From the NCBI GenBank assembly GCA_002049455.2, contig KV919190.1, positions 1-52,394 on the forward strand: a stretch of 52,394 nucleotides of DNA, given 5' to 3'. Of the stretch, positions 19,462-29,964 are shown one piece after another. The notes beneath the pieces are model-generated. The model was given only the letters and a program-made list of their open reading frames with translations, was not told the origin of the DNA and made no database searches. How positions within the stretch are numbered: the first letter of the stretch is position 1; every line of letters begins with the position of its first letter. The translations under genes and the position numbers were made by a program. This DNA is from Porphyra umbilicalis. Taxonomy: Eukaryota; Rhodophyta; Bangiophyceae; Bangiales; Bangiaceae.

Positions 19462-21420
19462 ATGGCGGATTCGGCCGCGATGGCGGTGGACGTCGGAGTT
19501 GCCGGTGGCGGTGAGGCCATAGACGGGGCGCATGCCGCCGCGGGGGGCCATCCGGAAGTGGATTGCTCCGCGGACCCGGAGGTCTTGCGCCAGTTTCTGC
19601 CTCGCGGCTCGTACTACGTGCACGCGAACCCTGTGGAGGTGGTTGATGGGGTCCCGCGAGTCACCGACAACCTTCTGTACGAGATGTGCGTACGCAACCG
19701 CGCTCGTGCGCACACGCGCCGTGTCTACGCGCACTACGAGGCGTTGCCCGACTTCATCGACGTGATGGCGCAAGTCGGGTTGCCGGACCACGCGGGCGAC
19801 CGCGTGGCCGAGGTCCTTGGGGACCCGTACTTTGGGAACCAGGGTCCTCAGCGTCGTGTATACGAGGTGATGTCGTTTTGCAACGAGGTCGTGCGTTACC
19901 AATTGCCCTTGCACCCGTTCCACCGCTTGGTGTACGCCAATTCGCTCCTGTTCCCTGTGAAGGGTACAGAGACGATCGAGGCGGCGGCCAACTCGTTTTG
20001 CCGCTTGCTGCGCAACTGGCCGAAGGCCGTCTTCCTCAAGCGGGCTCTCGCCGAGGACCTTTCGGTCCCGTTCGGGCACGACTCCGGTCTGGAGCCGTAC
20101 CTCAAGCAGCTCGCGCTGGTGAAGCACGGGGAGAACGACAACGTCGAGGATGACCGCAGTCCGCGGGTCACCGGGTTGCCGAACCCTTTTCGGCTGCCGA
20201 TGTTCCCATCCGACCACCGTCGGGCCGCTGACACGCGCTTCTTTCGCGGTCGCGAGTTGATGCCCACCGCGTGGGCGGCTGCATTTCTCCGTGCGCCACG
20301 GGAGTTCGACTTGTCCCGTTGGCTTCCGCCTATCCCGGCGTGGGAGTCCCACACGGGGTTGTGGGTGGCGACCCCCGTAGTGGTGTCGTACCTGGCGGAT
20401 GCGTTGCGCAACGCCTACAGCTCCGTCTGGCAGGAGGTGTACTCCGAGTACTACTGCAACTTAGTTGCTGCGTGGGTTCACACCCTGCAGGAGGACAAGC
20501 TCCTCGTCCATGTGGACACGAAGACGCTTCGTCATTTCGACGCGTTGGATACGTCCAAGTTGAAGGACGCGCCCGACGGCGAAGCCAAGTACGTCTTGTA
20601 CGGCAAGATGCGTCAAGCCGTGACGGCGTTTCCCTGGCTGGAGGTCCTTAAAGACGTCGTCTGGCGCGACCGCGACTCCGGGGAAGCCCGTCAGGTGCGG
20701 GTCACGGTCGACCCGACCAAGGAGTACGGCTTTTGCCTTCGCCACCCTTGTGTCGATTTCGAGTGGGCGTTGGACCCGAACGCGCCACTCTCGATGGCTC
20801 GAATCACTTCGAACCATCCCGGGGTGTGGCGTCGTGGTCGTCGGACCTGGGCTCACGCCGTTGGCGACGCCCGAGAGGGCCGCTACCGCCGGCGTTCACC
20901 GCGGCGCGATCGCTCGCCATCTCCGCCCCGGGCGGTGGATGCCACTTGGCCGACCCGCGCGTCTTCCACCGCGGCGGTTGCCTTGTTTGGGTCGGCGCGC
21001 GCGCGCGATGTACACGCACGCGCGCCCCGCGGGGCAGCCTTGTCGGCGGTGGCTAGCGCCTGGGTCGAGCAGATCGCAGGCTTGCGTACCGCTGTTGAGC
21101 GCGCGGACGGACGGGGTGTCGAGTCGGCTTTGTCCATTATTGGACAGGCCGTGGCTCGCGCCGTTGACGGCGAGGCCAACTACGGGCGCTTCGCCCAGCA
21201 CCTCGAGGCTATCCAGCCAGAGGAGGAGGCCACGCCGGCGCGCTTAAACGCGCAGAGCATCCTTGGTCGTCGGACCCACGAGGGCGGAGGCTCGTCGACG
21301 GGGGTTCCGCACTCGGCGCGCAACACGCGTGCGCGTAGTGTCTCGCAGGAGTCGGCGGCCAGTGTTGGCGCGAGCCGGTATTCCCGCCGGGACTCGCGTC
21401 GTCGTGACGACGAGAAGTAG
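19462..21420 (+). CDS. Antisense accessory protein of the Ty3 element (uncharacterised family)
   Basis: Intact 652-residue frame opposite to gag-pol, between integrase and 3' LTR. The ATG at 19462 (CGCGATGGC) is preferred because sequence before it encodes only tandem Ala/Ser/Arg repeats; an upstream in-frame ATG at 18994 is possible. Residues 60-440 form an apparently globular part, with NEVVR (141-145), NWPKA (185-189), TGL (298-300), FPW (390-392) and EYGF (421-424), all conserved in order in the protein at 1-1305. After about 470 the chain is Arg/Ser-rich (RRRSPRRDRSPSPP-like, as in SR proteins), then helical, and ends in another Arg/Ser stretch, suggesting a nucleic-acid-binding or nuclear role (inference). 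No RT, integrase, envelope, signal-peptide or membrane features are seen. It is the only long undamaged gene in the element, while gag-pol carries three stops. Function unknown. Confidence 0.85.
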   Translation: MADSAAMAVDVGVAGGGEAIDGAHAAAGGHPEVDCSADPEVLRQFLPRGSYYVHANPVEVVDGVPRVTDNLLYEMCVRNRARAHTRRVYAHYEALPDFIDVMAQVGLPDHAGDRVAEVLGDPYFGNQGPQRRVYEVMSFCNEVVRYQLPLHPFHRLVYANSLLFPVKGTETIEAAANSFCRLLRNWPKAVFLKRALAEDLSVPFGHDSGLEPYLKQLALVKHGENDNVEDDRSPRVTGLPNPFRLPMFPSDHRRAADTRFFRGRELMPTAWAAAFLRAPREFDLSRWLPPIPAWESHTGLWVATPVVVSYLADALRNAYSSVWQEVYSEYYCNLVAAWVHTLQEDKLLVHVDTKTLRHFDALDTSKLKDAPDGEAKYVLYGKMRQAVTAFPWLEVLKDVVWRDRDSGEARQVRVTVDPTKEYGFCLRHPCVDFEWALDPNAPLSMARITSNHPGVWRRGRRTWAHAVGDAREGRYRRRSPRRDRSPSPPRAVDATWPTRASSTAAVALFGSARARDVHARAPRGAALSAVASAWVEQIAGLRTAVERADGRGVESALSIIGQAVARAVDGEANYGRFAQHLEAIQPEEEATPARLNAQSILGRRTHEGGGSSTGVPHSARNTRARSVSQESAASVGASRYSRRDSRRRDDEK

Positions 21421-21562
21421 CGAGGTTCACTGTTCAGTGACTTGCTCGGTTGACCCCGGTGGGGGGGTGGGGTTAACAATGTCGGGGTCTTACGCCTTTT
21501 TAGGGTGTTGATGTTTCTTCATCTTGTTGTTGTTTGTCGTTTGACATGTTTGTATCCACTTC

Positions 21563-23845
21563 TCAGTTTTTCTGTTTATCGTCATAGCGATGAAGGAAGT
21601 GGCAGGCCATCATGGCCCATGTTGTGGGACTTGTATCCCTTGAGTCTGCTGATAAAAGCACTTCGTACTCGAGACATGCACGTATGGCAGTAGCGTACCA
21701 ACTGGTGTTGGTCCATTGTGGTATTACTACGGTTGCTTCCTCTGTGGTTGTTACCAAGCGTCGAAGGACTGAGTCCAAGTGTTGCACCGGAGGTACCAGA
21801 AACCCGTTGGGGAGCACTGGTACAGGGGGATCGCTCCCGATCAGTGTCGCCTGTGCGGATTTCGGCCACACATATGTGTACGGGCCGTAAACACAGTTCA
21901 GCCGAGAGAAATGCCGCAAGGCAAGTTGGGGATCATACGCAAAGTTGCGCGTCATGGACGGCAGAGTGGACTTGAGCCACGCAACAGGAATTACTTCCTT
22001 AATTGCAACGTCTGTACTTGACTCTGTCCACGCGACGTCGGCATGGATAACTCCGTCACCGGTAACATGGACATGTTGGATAGTGGGTATCCACGTGGAG
22101 TCTATGACGATGTTGGCCACGGTTGTGAGCCCGACCTGTCGGCGACTTCGTCGCGTTGGCGTTTGCCACTCGTACCCCGGTACATGCTTCTTCTTCTGTC
22201 GAAGGAAACGCACCACCAGGTTGCGAGGGAGGTTCTCCAGGGGTTCCCAGGTGTCGTCCTTCGACCCGTAGTCGAACCAGCGCACCTTAGCGCTATAGCT
22301 GTCACCCGTCTGGCGTAAGCCTAGGAGTTTGTCGATCACATACTCATCGGCAGTTGCCGGGGGTGACTTGCGTTGGTCTAGACCATCTAGCAGGGGGTGT
22401 GAGACCGTGTCCGTCGTCGTTGGACGAGAAGCTGGGGTGACATGGTCACTGCTGACGCGTTTCTCCTCGCCGTCGATGTAAATGACAAACGTGGAGGCGT
22501 CCGCGTCTGCGTCAATGACCACGAAGGGTCCAATGGCTTTGCTTTTCAGCTTGTTTTGCCGATCTTGGTTGGTCGTGTATACGTAGTCGCCGATCTTGAC
22601 GTCCGCATTGCGGGTTGCGACCCGATGGTCGAAGTTACGTTTGTAACGTTGTTGCGTCTTACGCAAGGCCTCGACCACGATGGGGATCTGCTTGCGCAGG
22701 CGGGCCATGAACTCGCGTTTGCGAGCTAGGGGTGACCCATCATTGAGCGTTCCCTTATTGGTAAGCGGAGTGCCCGGGGGCAAGTTGCGAACCGTGAGGT
22801 TGGGGATCCGCCTTGCGATAACGAGCTCAAATGGGGCGATGCCCGTCGACCGATGTGGTTGGCTATTATACGCCATGGTGATTACCGGGAGTAGCTGATC
22901 CCATCGTGATGGGTCGTCGGCGACGTAGTGTCGCAGCTGAGTAGCCATGTTACGGTTGTACCGTTCGACTTGCCCATTGGTTTGGGGATGATACGCCGTG
23001 GTGCGAACCGTTTCAATGCGAAGCATCTTCATCACAGCGATGAAGAAGTTCGACATGAACTGGGGCCCTTGGTCCGATAGGATCCCGTCCGGTGGCCCGT
23101 AGGCTGACACCCACGCGTCCATGATGGCTGACGCCACGGACATGGCCGTGATTCGCCGCAAGGCGACGCACTTGGTGAGCTTGGCGAAGCGGTCGGTGAT
23201 AACCAAGATGAAGCGTTTGCCCTTCTTGGAGGCCGGGATGGGCCCAAAGATGTCAACGGACAGCTCCGTGAGGGGCTCGGTAGCCTGAGACAGGGTCAAG
23301 GGCGTGGTGTGTCGCCGCAAGGCGAGGCGATTTTGCGCACACGTTGTGCATTTGGTGATGGTCGAATGAATATCCGTCACCATTGAAGGCCAGTAGTATG
23401 CCTTACGCATTGTGTAATACATCCGGTTCATACCAGGATGGGCGGCCACGATTGTGTGGTGCTCGAGGGTCAACACGCGTTCGCGTAGAGACTTTGGAAT
23501 AACCAATTGTTTGCCGTAAGGCGCACGGCGGTACAGGGCGTGATGCTCATCGCGGAAGAAGGCCTTGGCCGTTCCGCGCTCCACGCGAGTGGACATCTCG
23601 ACGCAGAAGTCGTCTGTTTGTTGTGCTTCGACAACATCGTCGAACTCCACCGGTTCCGGTGCGTCGGTACCCGTGTACCTCCCCGTTCTTAAGCCGTTGG
23701 CCGTCTCGGCCAATGCCAGACAAGGTATATCATCATGGATATCTCCTGGCGGCGCCACCGTTGAGGCGCGCGACATGAAGTCGGGCAGGTGGTGAGATGC
23801 ACCTGGTTTATAAACCATATCGAATGTGTATTCGGAGAGGCGAAG
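21563..23845 (-). pseudogene. pol: Ty3 pol: integrase with chromodomain and C-terminal extension
   Basis: Continues in frame after the TGA at 23848-23846. Counting from the ATG at 23818: zinc-binding H121, H127, C157 and C160; catalytic D189 (SVDIFGP), D249 (LSDQGPQF) and E285 (NGQVERYNR). A chromodomain is at about 491-543 (EYVIDKLLGLRQ, KVRWFDYGSKDDTWEPLENL), which in chromoviruses directs integration to marked chromatin. A further 200 residues follow, with LVPPVQHLDSVLRRL and TVVIPQWTN, unusual for the family. The frame itself is uninterrupted to TAA/stop at 21563. It ends 143 bp from the end of the convergent antisense gene. Confidence 0.93.
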
Positions 23846-26031
23846 TCACCATCGCATAAAGCGTCCGCTTGAGTCGGTCGTGCTGTAGATCCAGCTAAGT
23901 GCTTGGTGATCCGTTCGGATGAGGAACCGTTGTCCGTCAAGGAAGTGCCTCAACTTGAGGACAGCCCACACGACGCCGAGGCATTCTCGCTCCGTGGTGG
24001 AGTAGTTTTGCTCTGCAGCAGTGAGTCCTCGGCTCCAATACCCGACAGGGTGAAGCAGTCCGCCCGGCTCGTCTTGGAGGAGGGTACAACCAACTTGGTC
24101 GGCGCATGCGTCCACGTCAACGACGAGCATCCGATTGGCCTTCGGCAAGGCAAGTACCGGTGGGCACAACAGTGCGTTGCGAAGGTCCTCGAAGGCGGCG
24201 ATAGCCACGTCCGTCGGTGGTGGTAAATCCGGTGGGATCTCGGCCCTATTCAGGGCGTTCAGGGGCTTTGCTCGTTTGGCAAAGTCTTTGACAAACCGTC
24301 GATAGACGTTGCACATGCCCAAGAAGCTTTTCAGCTGGGTCTTTGTGGTTGGGAACTTGGCATGCTTCAGAGCATCCACGTTCTTGTTATGCACGTGCAG
24401 TTGCCCGGGGCGGACAATGTGTCCTAGGTACTCGACCTCATCGGAGAACCACGTGCACTTTTCCAAGTTGAGGGTGATCCCGGCTTCGCGGAGGCGGTGA
24501 AGAACCGTGTCAACGTCTTTGACGTGTTGTTCCGCGTTTGCGGAGAAGATGATGACATCGTCGAAGTAGACAAGGCATATCTGCCACTTCAAGCCCAAGA
24601 GGATAATATCCAACGCGCGCTGAAAGGTAGCGGGCGCGTTCGTCAAGCCGAAAGGCATGGATAACCAGTGGTATATACCGCAGTGCGTCGTGAACGCCGT
24701 CTTCTCTTGGTCGTCCTTGCGTAGGGGTACTTGCCAGTACCCCGCGGTGCAGTCGAGAGACGTGAACATCTGGGCATCTCCCAAGGAGTCGAGGCAGTCC
24801 TCCATCCGAGGCAAGGGATAAGCATCCTTCTTGGTGATGTTGTTTATCCGACGATAGTCGACACAGAATCGGGTTTTGCCGTTCTTCTTTGGTACAATTA
24901 CCACGGGGCTTGCCCAAGCACTATGGCTAGGGGCAATGACGTTGAGCTTCAACATCTTGTTGATCTGATCAGCGATGATCTGCCGTTTGAATGGCCCGGT
25001 GCGGTAGGGTTGGGCCCGTATGGGCAGAGCGTCGAAAGGAGTGACGATGGCGTGCTCCGTAGCACGGCTGACGCCAAGGGTTCCATCCCACATAGACGAA
25101 TGCGTCTTAAGCATGTCACGAATCTGCTTGTGCAGGTACTCGGGTGTCTCACTGAGGTCGAGGTCCTCGAGTGGGTCACGACTCGCGTCGTCCGATGGGT
25201 TATCGGTTCCACCCTCCGGGGTGTTTTCATCCAAGACGGCGGAAAGCATCGGCCCTTGGTAGGGTTCTTCGAACCCCAAGGTTGAGTTCTTGCGAACAAT
25301 GACTTGGTCCTTGCCGAAGTCGCATAACTTAACCAGGAATGGTTCGTCCGGTTTGACGATGGCGATGCCGCGGGCGACTGCCATGGACTTGTGTTGGCAC
25401 AACCGAATGTTCGGTGTGATGGTAACCATACCAGGGGTGTCGCACGTGGCCATGATCCGCTCCTCCTTGTGTCCGTCGACACGCACCTGTTCGCAGGCTC
25501 GAACCCGAGCGGGTTTATCTTGCCAGTGGCGGTCCCACGCGCTGTCGTTAAGACAAGCTAAGATCGGCGTTGGCCGAGGTTGTTCTTCCGTGCAGCGCAC
25601 GTGCTCTTGCCAGACGATCTTGCGCGAGCGCGGCAAGATGCCCTCGATGTTTTGTTCAATGAACTCGGTGCCAAGAATGCACGGGACTGACAAGTTGTCG
25701 GAAACGAGGACTCGGTCAAATAGACGCACACCTCCGGTTTCTACATACAGATGTATGGCATACTTCGTCACAAGACGATTGTTGTTTGCATCTCGGATGC
25801 GCGGAAGCGTGGTCAGCTCTTCGGCGTAAGCCATCCAGTTCTAAGGGAGAACACTAGTTCGCACTATGTTCACCCCGGCGCCCGTGTCTAAGACATGGCG
25901 GCAACTTCGCATTACGCGCAGGCATGGGCCTAATGTGGCTGCGATCTCGTAGTGCCGAAGGGCACGACGTAAGAGTCTTGTCACCGTACGCTTTCGCGTT
26001 CCGCCGGGCAACCCCAAGTCGGGCACCCGGC
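23846..26031 (-). pseudogene. pol: Ty3 pol: aspartic protease, reverse transcriptase, RNase H, with two in-frame stops
   Basis: Lies in the -1 frame relative to gag. The protease motif DTGAG is at 25888-25874, followed after 12 codons by TAG (25840-25838) and then, in the same frame, a 662-codon stretch. Counting from 25834: protease C-terminal ILGTEF (53-58); RT with SLDCTAGY (D361), FGLTNAPATFQ and YFDDV (423-427); RNase H with DVDACADQVG, TERECLGVVWA and RTDHQALSW. It ends at TGA (23848-23846) in the middle of the conserved segment joining RNase H to integrase (RFMRW, then LRLSEY). All catalytic residues I can check are present; only stop codons disable it. GAAAAAC just before the gag TAG (26043-26037) is a candidate slip site for the -1 shift. 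Confidence 0.93.
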
Positions 26032-27678
26032 CTAGACGTTTTTCGAGTCGTCCACGGCGTCGGCCGGAGGCTCGACCTCGTCTTCCTCGACGTTACCGTC
26101 GGCAAGGGCATGAACGCCGATAGGCGGTTGCCGACGCTCGCGAGGGCGATAAGGCTGGGCACACTGTGCGGCGAAGTGCCCCGGCTTGTTACAGTTGTAA
26201 CAGATGTCAGCCCGATTGGCTTGAGGGACGGCGGCCCGAGGGGGCGACGGGGTGCGAACCGGTGTGAACGGTCGTTCCGTCGTCGTCCGCTGGTCTTGTG
26301 TCGCGTAAGCGACTTTGATCGCCGTTGGGCGGGTCATCTTGAGTTGCAAACGCAACTTGTTCGTACCGTCCCAATACATCTGGGCAGTGGCGACCGTCTC
26401 GGACAGGGTTCGGTCGGGGAACTGGTCGTTCAGTACCCGGACGTGCGCTTGCACAAGGTCCGAAAGACCAGTGATGAAGACGTCCTTAACGTCTTGGATG
26501 TCGAATAAATCGTTTAGGAGGTCGCATTGCGTTTCCACGCGATGACCAAAGGCCGTGGGCGCCTCGTTGTCTTGTTGCTTCATCGTAATGATGTCTTGAT
26601 AGGCGTTAGCCATAGTTGCGTGTGTCGCATACTTCGAAAGAAGCCAGTTGACGGCATCTCCGTAGGTACGGATGGCGTAACGCTTACGTCCGAGGGTGCT
26701 GTTAAGCCCGCCGGAGAAGGCCATCTTGGCGTTGCCGGCTAGTCGAAAGACCATAAGCGGAAGGGATTGACCGTGCGTCAGCCCAGCCGCGTCGCATGCG
26801 CGGCGAAAGGTCTTCAAGAACGTGAAGATGCCCTAGGGCAGGGCTCCCGTGAATGGCTGTTGCCCATGGAACGCTCCGTCCAAACGTTTGTTAAGACGGT
26901 GCGACCGCTGTGCCTCTTTAGGCGTATACGTCAGTTGACGGCGGCTCAGGAAGTACTTCCTGTAGTCCAGGAGTGTCTTGAAGCGGCTATTAGCCGGGCG
27001 GATCACCTTGATCCTATCGGCCTTCTCAAGTCGCTCCTTCCGTTTGGTGGGGGGCGCGGGGCGCTTGCGCGCGGCCGCGTCCGACTCGCTCGAGCTGTCG
27101 CTCGGCGAGGACCCACTTGAGGGCGACGGCGGGTGTGGGGGCCCGTGGCCATCGTCCGAAGAGGACGTGTCCGTCGCGTTGGGGTTGTCGTCGTCTGACG
27201 ACGTCGGGCTTGACCCAGAAGCGGACTCGTCGGAAGATGAGGAAAGCGCGGCGTTAGCCGGAGCGTCCTTGCGGACGGACTTGTCCTTAATCACCTTGCT
27301 CGTCTTCTTGACGTCCTTGGTCTTGTCGCCCGACCGGCGGCGAGACTTAGCCACACGGCGTTCCTCCTCATGGGAGTCGACCTTGCGCAAGGCCTCGACG
27401 TCGTCGACCAACTTGTCATTGGCTCGCGCCAGAGACTCGTTAGTCTGTTCTTGGGCCGTTAGGCGTCGCTGAAGTGCTTCAACGGCCGCCTTCAGGCTCT
27501 CCACCACCTGCATCTGCCCAGAGGCGGCTTGATCCGCAGGGATGGGAGGAGTTGGAGCACCGTCCGTTGGGGCATCGGAAGCGGCAGGAGTGCGTTGTCC
27601 CCCGCCCGGCGGCCGGTAGCCAGATGGCAACTTGCCGTCTCTGGCTCGCTGAGTGCCGCCGGTACCACCAGTAGACAT
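26032..27678 (-). pseudogene. gag: Ty3 Gag with CCHC zinc knuckle, interrupted by TAG
   Basis: Start ATG 27678 (CCCAATATG). The N-terminal half is Ser/Asp/Lys-rich, with a likely coiled coil (EALQRRLTAQEQTNESLARA region). A TAG at 26835-26833 lies just before GIFTFLKTFRRACD, the start of the recognisable retrotransposon Gag fold, and the frame then runs to TAG at 26034-26032. Near the C-terminus CYNCNKPGHFAAQC is a classical CX2CX4HX4C RNA-binding knuckle. Apart from the internal stop the frame is intact. The internal stop could be decay or a readthrough codon; other genomic copies would decide. Confidence 0.92.
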
Positions 27679-27908
27679 ATTGGGACCTGAACAAAGTGTT
27701 CCGACTTGGCTTACGCCCTGTGCGCCAACGTCGGAGATCTCAACCGTGATGCCCCCGGCACCACGCCCACAAGTCGATGGCTTACGCCCCGCGCGCCAAG
27801 CGACCGTATCGACACCGTCACAATGCCACGAGGCAGCGAGAAAGTTCTCGGGGACACCGTGCCGCGAGGCACGATGAAGGCGAGGGTATCCCCTGCTGCT
27901 CCACCAAA
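27679..27908 (-). promoter_or_regulatory. Ty3 leader with primer-binding site
   Basis: Two bases after the 5' LTR, TGGTGGAGCAGCAGGGGATA begins. A PBS starts with TGG, complementary to the CCA end of a tRNA; I cannot assign the tRNA. The remaining 200 nt up to gag contain GGGCGTAAGCCA twice and would include packaging signals. Confidence 0.65.
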
Positions 27909-28301
27909 TGTGGTATTAATAACGTTAGTTAAATTACCAGTGTACTGAGACCGACCGTAGCCAAGCAATAAAGCGAGTTCTATCGCCGTCGCGGCGAGGA
28001 AGAAGACCTTTTGTTGAAGGGCATCCGATGGGGAGCCGGGTGGTGCCCACGACGGCGACCCCGGACCCACGGTGATTTAATACAAACAACGGCACTGGTC
28101 GATCGACCATCCGATCAAGCGATCGTAATGAGTGCCGGCAGACAGATAAGACAGGCAAGCAAACAAGCAATAAAAAATAAACAATGCACAAGTAGCCCCC
28201 CAAAGGGCGTGCCACAAGCCGAGTCACACAAATCCGTGGATTCAGCCAGTCAAGGGGGCTACTCGTGGCTAATTGCCAATTGGGAGCAGAGATATGCTAC
28301 A
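27909..28301 (-). repeat. Right LTR (5' LTR of the minus-strand Ty3 element)
   Basis: 393 bp, matching the left LTR at all but about 4 positions and flanked on the right by the second copy of CCCCG (28302-28306). It would contain the promoter for gag-pol. Confidence 0.97.
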
Positions 28302-29964
28302 CCCCGCCTGGAGTATCGTCGACTGTTGTATCAGCCGCGGGGTCATCTAGCGCGACCACTGCCATGGGCATAGTCGCGGTGCCTGCCGCCCCAGCCCGAC
28401 GCAGCGCTGATGCCGCCCCGCCCGCGCTGTAAACGCCGTCAGTGGTGAGATCTGTGGTGGCCACCACGCTCGTGGGCGCAAGGCCACCGCCTTCGTGCAT
28501 AGCAAGCCCCTCATTTCCCGGCGCGGGCGCCAAAGGAACCAGGACGGCGTCGCACAGCCAGGGATCATCCCCTTAAGGCGGGGCAGCGCCAGAATCACCC
28601 GATTCGCCCTCGGGAAAGCCAACCTCGGCTCGCACAAGCGCAGACTGTGCCAGTGAAAGCACTTCGGCGCTCAGCCAATACCGAGCCGCCTGCGCCTTGG
28701 TGACGCGCCCAACCGCCAAGTTGATCAGTCTTATCGCATCCAGCACATGAGGAAGCTTGCCATAGGCCGATCCGCTCGCACCGCGCTTGCGATTGGCTGT
28801 TTCATGCAGCCGGGCTTGTCTATGAGGTACTGCTGCCATCGTCTGCTGCAGCATCTCCGTCCGTGCATGCCGCTTATTGGAACAAATGAAACCCCTGTCC
28901 AATGGTTGTTGCAGCGACGTCACCCCCGCAGGTAAGAACACAAACGTAACACCCGCCAGGCGCACAAGCTTCCCGTGGGCGCTTCACTTGTCTAGCAGCA
29001 GGACCCACGGCCCGCTGGACCTGGCGGTTTTCGCCGGGTACCAGATGAGTGTCAGCCAGTGCTCAAACAGAAAGCTGACCATCCACGCATTGGACTGGGC
29101 CTTGTACAGGCTGCGCTCCTCAGGAGTAGCGTCGGCAAAGCACACGGGGACCGCCGACTTACCAATAAAAAATGGGGGAAGGATGTGGCAGCCCGTTGCG
29201 TTACAGCAAACAGCAAACGTTATCCGCTCCTTATTCTTCATACCCTTGGTCCCGCGTGTCGCTCTGTGGGACTCTTGAGGTGACAAGTAGGTGCCATTAG
29301 GCAGGCACTGGTACATGAATCCAGATTCGTCCTCGTTGTACACGTTGCGTGGATGAAATGCCGACAGCTGCGGTCGCACCCGCTCCATTTCTGCAGCCAC
29401 CGCCTCCTCGTCCACCGACCCAGCCTCCCCGTGAAGACGCACAAAACCCGCAAACCCGCTGCGGTCCAGCCACCGCGTCACCCACCCGGTGCTGCCAGCG
29501 AAATGTGTCACGCCCATGCTGCCAGCTAGCTCTTTGGCGCGCCTTTTCAGGATACCAAACGTCAGCGGTAGACGCAGCTCTCGTAGGCGGGTTGCATAGG
29601 AGCTCAAGGCCGCGTCCAGGGCGGGGAACCGCCCCGGCGTCAGCCGTGCCCGTCCCGCCATGTGTTTGTTGCCCTCGATGGCACGAAGTAAAGCAGCCTT
29701 GTTCTTCCAAATGGTCCGGAAGGTCTTGACGCTGACGACCCAATTGGCTGCCACCGCCGGAAGGTGCGCGCCAGGTGCCGTGAGGTCATGACAAATCAAC
29801 GCCATGGTCGCCAAGGAGATGATCTTCCTTGTTCGTTGGGACGGGGCGTCTCGCTCCCCGGCGCTCGCGGCCGCGTCTGGAGCGCTCGGCCCGCCTGATG
29901 AAAAAACGTGACCAAACGCACAGGCAGTGTCGTCAGTAGGTTTGGTGCCAAAGAATCGTGCCAT
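28302..29964 (-). pseudogene. Pogo/Tigger-like DDE_1 transposase with CENP-B-type DNA-binding domain, interrupted
   Basis: ATG 29964 (GCCATGGCACG on the minus strand: ATGGCACGATTC). Residues 45-95 look like the first (psq-type) helix-turn-helix. Residues 104-180 look like the CENP-B/Tc5-type one (LTFGILKRRAKELA, WVTRWLDRSGF). The DDE_1 core follows: YNEDESGF (D212), LLLDK (D325), VTSLQQPLDRGFI and HVLDAIRLINLAVGRVT. A TGA at 28986-28984 falls two residues after the second catalytic Asp; the frame then resumes at once with SAHGKLVRLAG, so a single nonsense change separates the catalytic parts. TAA at 28575-28573 may be the original end, although the frame is open again up to the Ty3 insertion. 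Family identity is firm; the copy should be inactive. Confidence 0.92.

Larger units (their letters stand above)
17897..28301 (-). mobile_element. Complete Ty3/gypsy chromovirus-like LTR retrotransposon with antisense accessory gene
   Basis: This is a 10,405-bp element on the minus strand: 5' LTR 28301-27909, leader, gag (27678-26032), protease/RT/RNase H (26031-23846), integrase/chromodomain (23845-21563), an opposite-strand ORF (19462-21420), a G-rich spacer, and 3' LTR 18289-17897. TSD CCCCG at 17892-17896 and 28302-28306. Order PR-RT-RH-INT defines Ty3/gypsy, and the chromodomain points to chromoviruses. The LTRs differ at about 4 of 393 positions by my count, so insertion was recent relative to other elements here. 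Yet three in-frame stops (26833, 25838, 23846) interrupt gag-pol, so this copy cannot make full-length proteins unless stops are read through. Confidence 0.95.

Noticed and set aside
18622..20352. 576-codon minus ORF overlapping the antisense gene and its repeat array
   Set aside because: It consists of reverse reading of the 60-bp array and of codons opposite the conserved + frame; composition is Arg/Cys/Val repeats without motif.
28573..29964. Idea that stop codons in all these transposons show a C-to-T mutation signature
   Set aside because: TAG, TAA and TGA are each one C-to-T step from CAG, CAA and CGA by definition, so the observation is not evidence without intact copies to compare.
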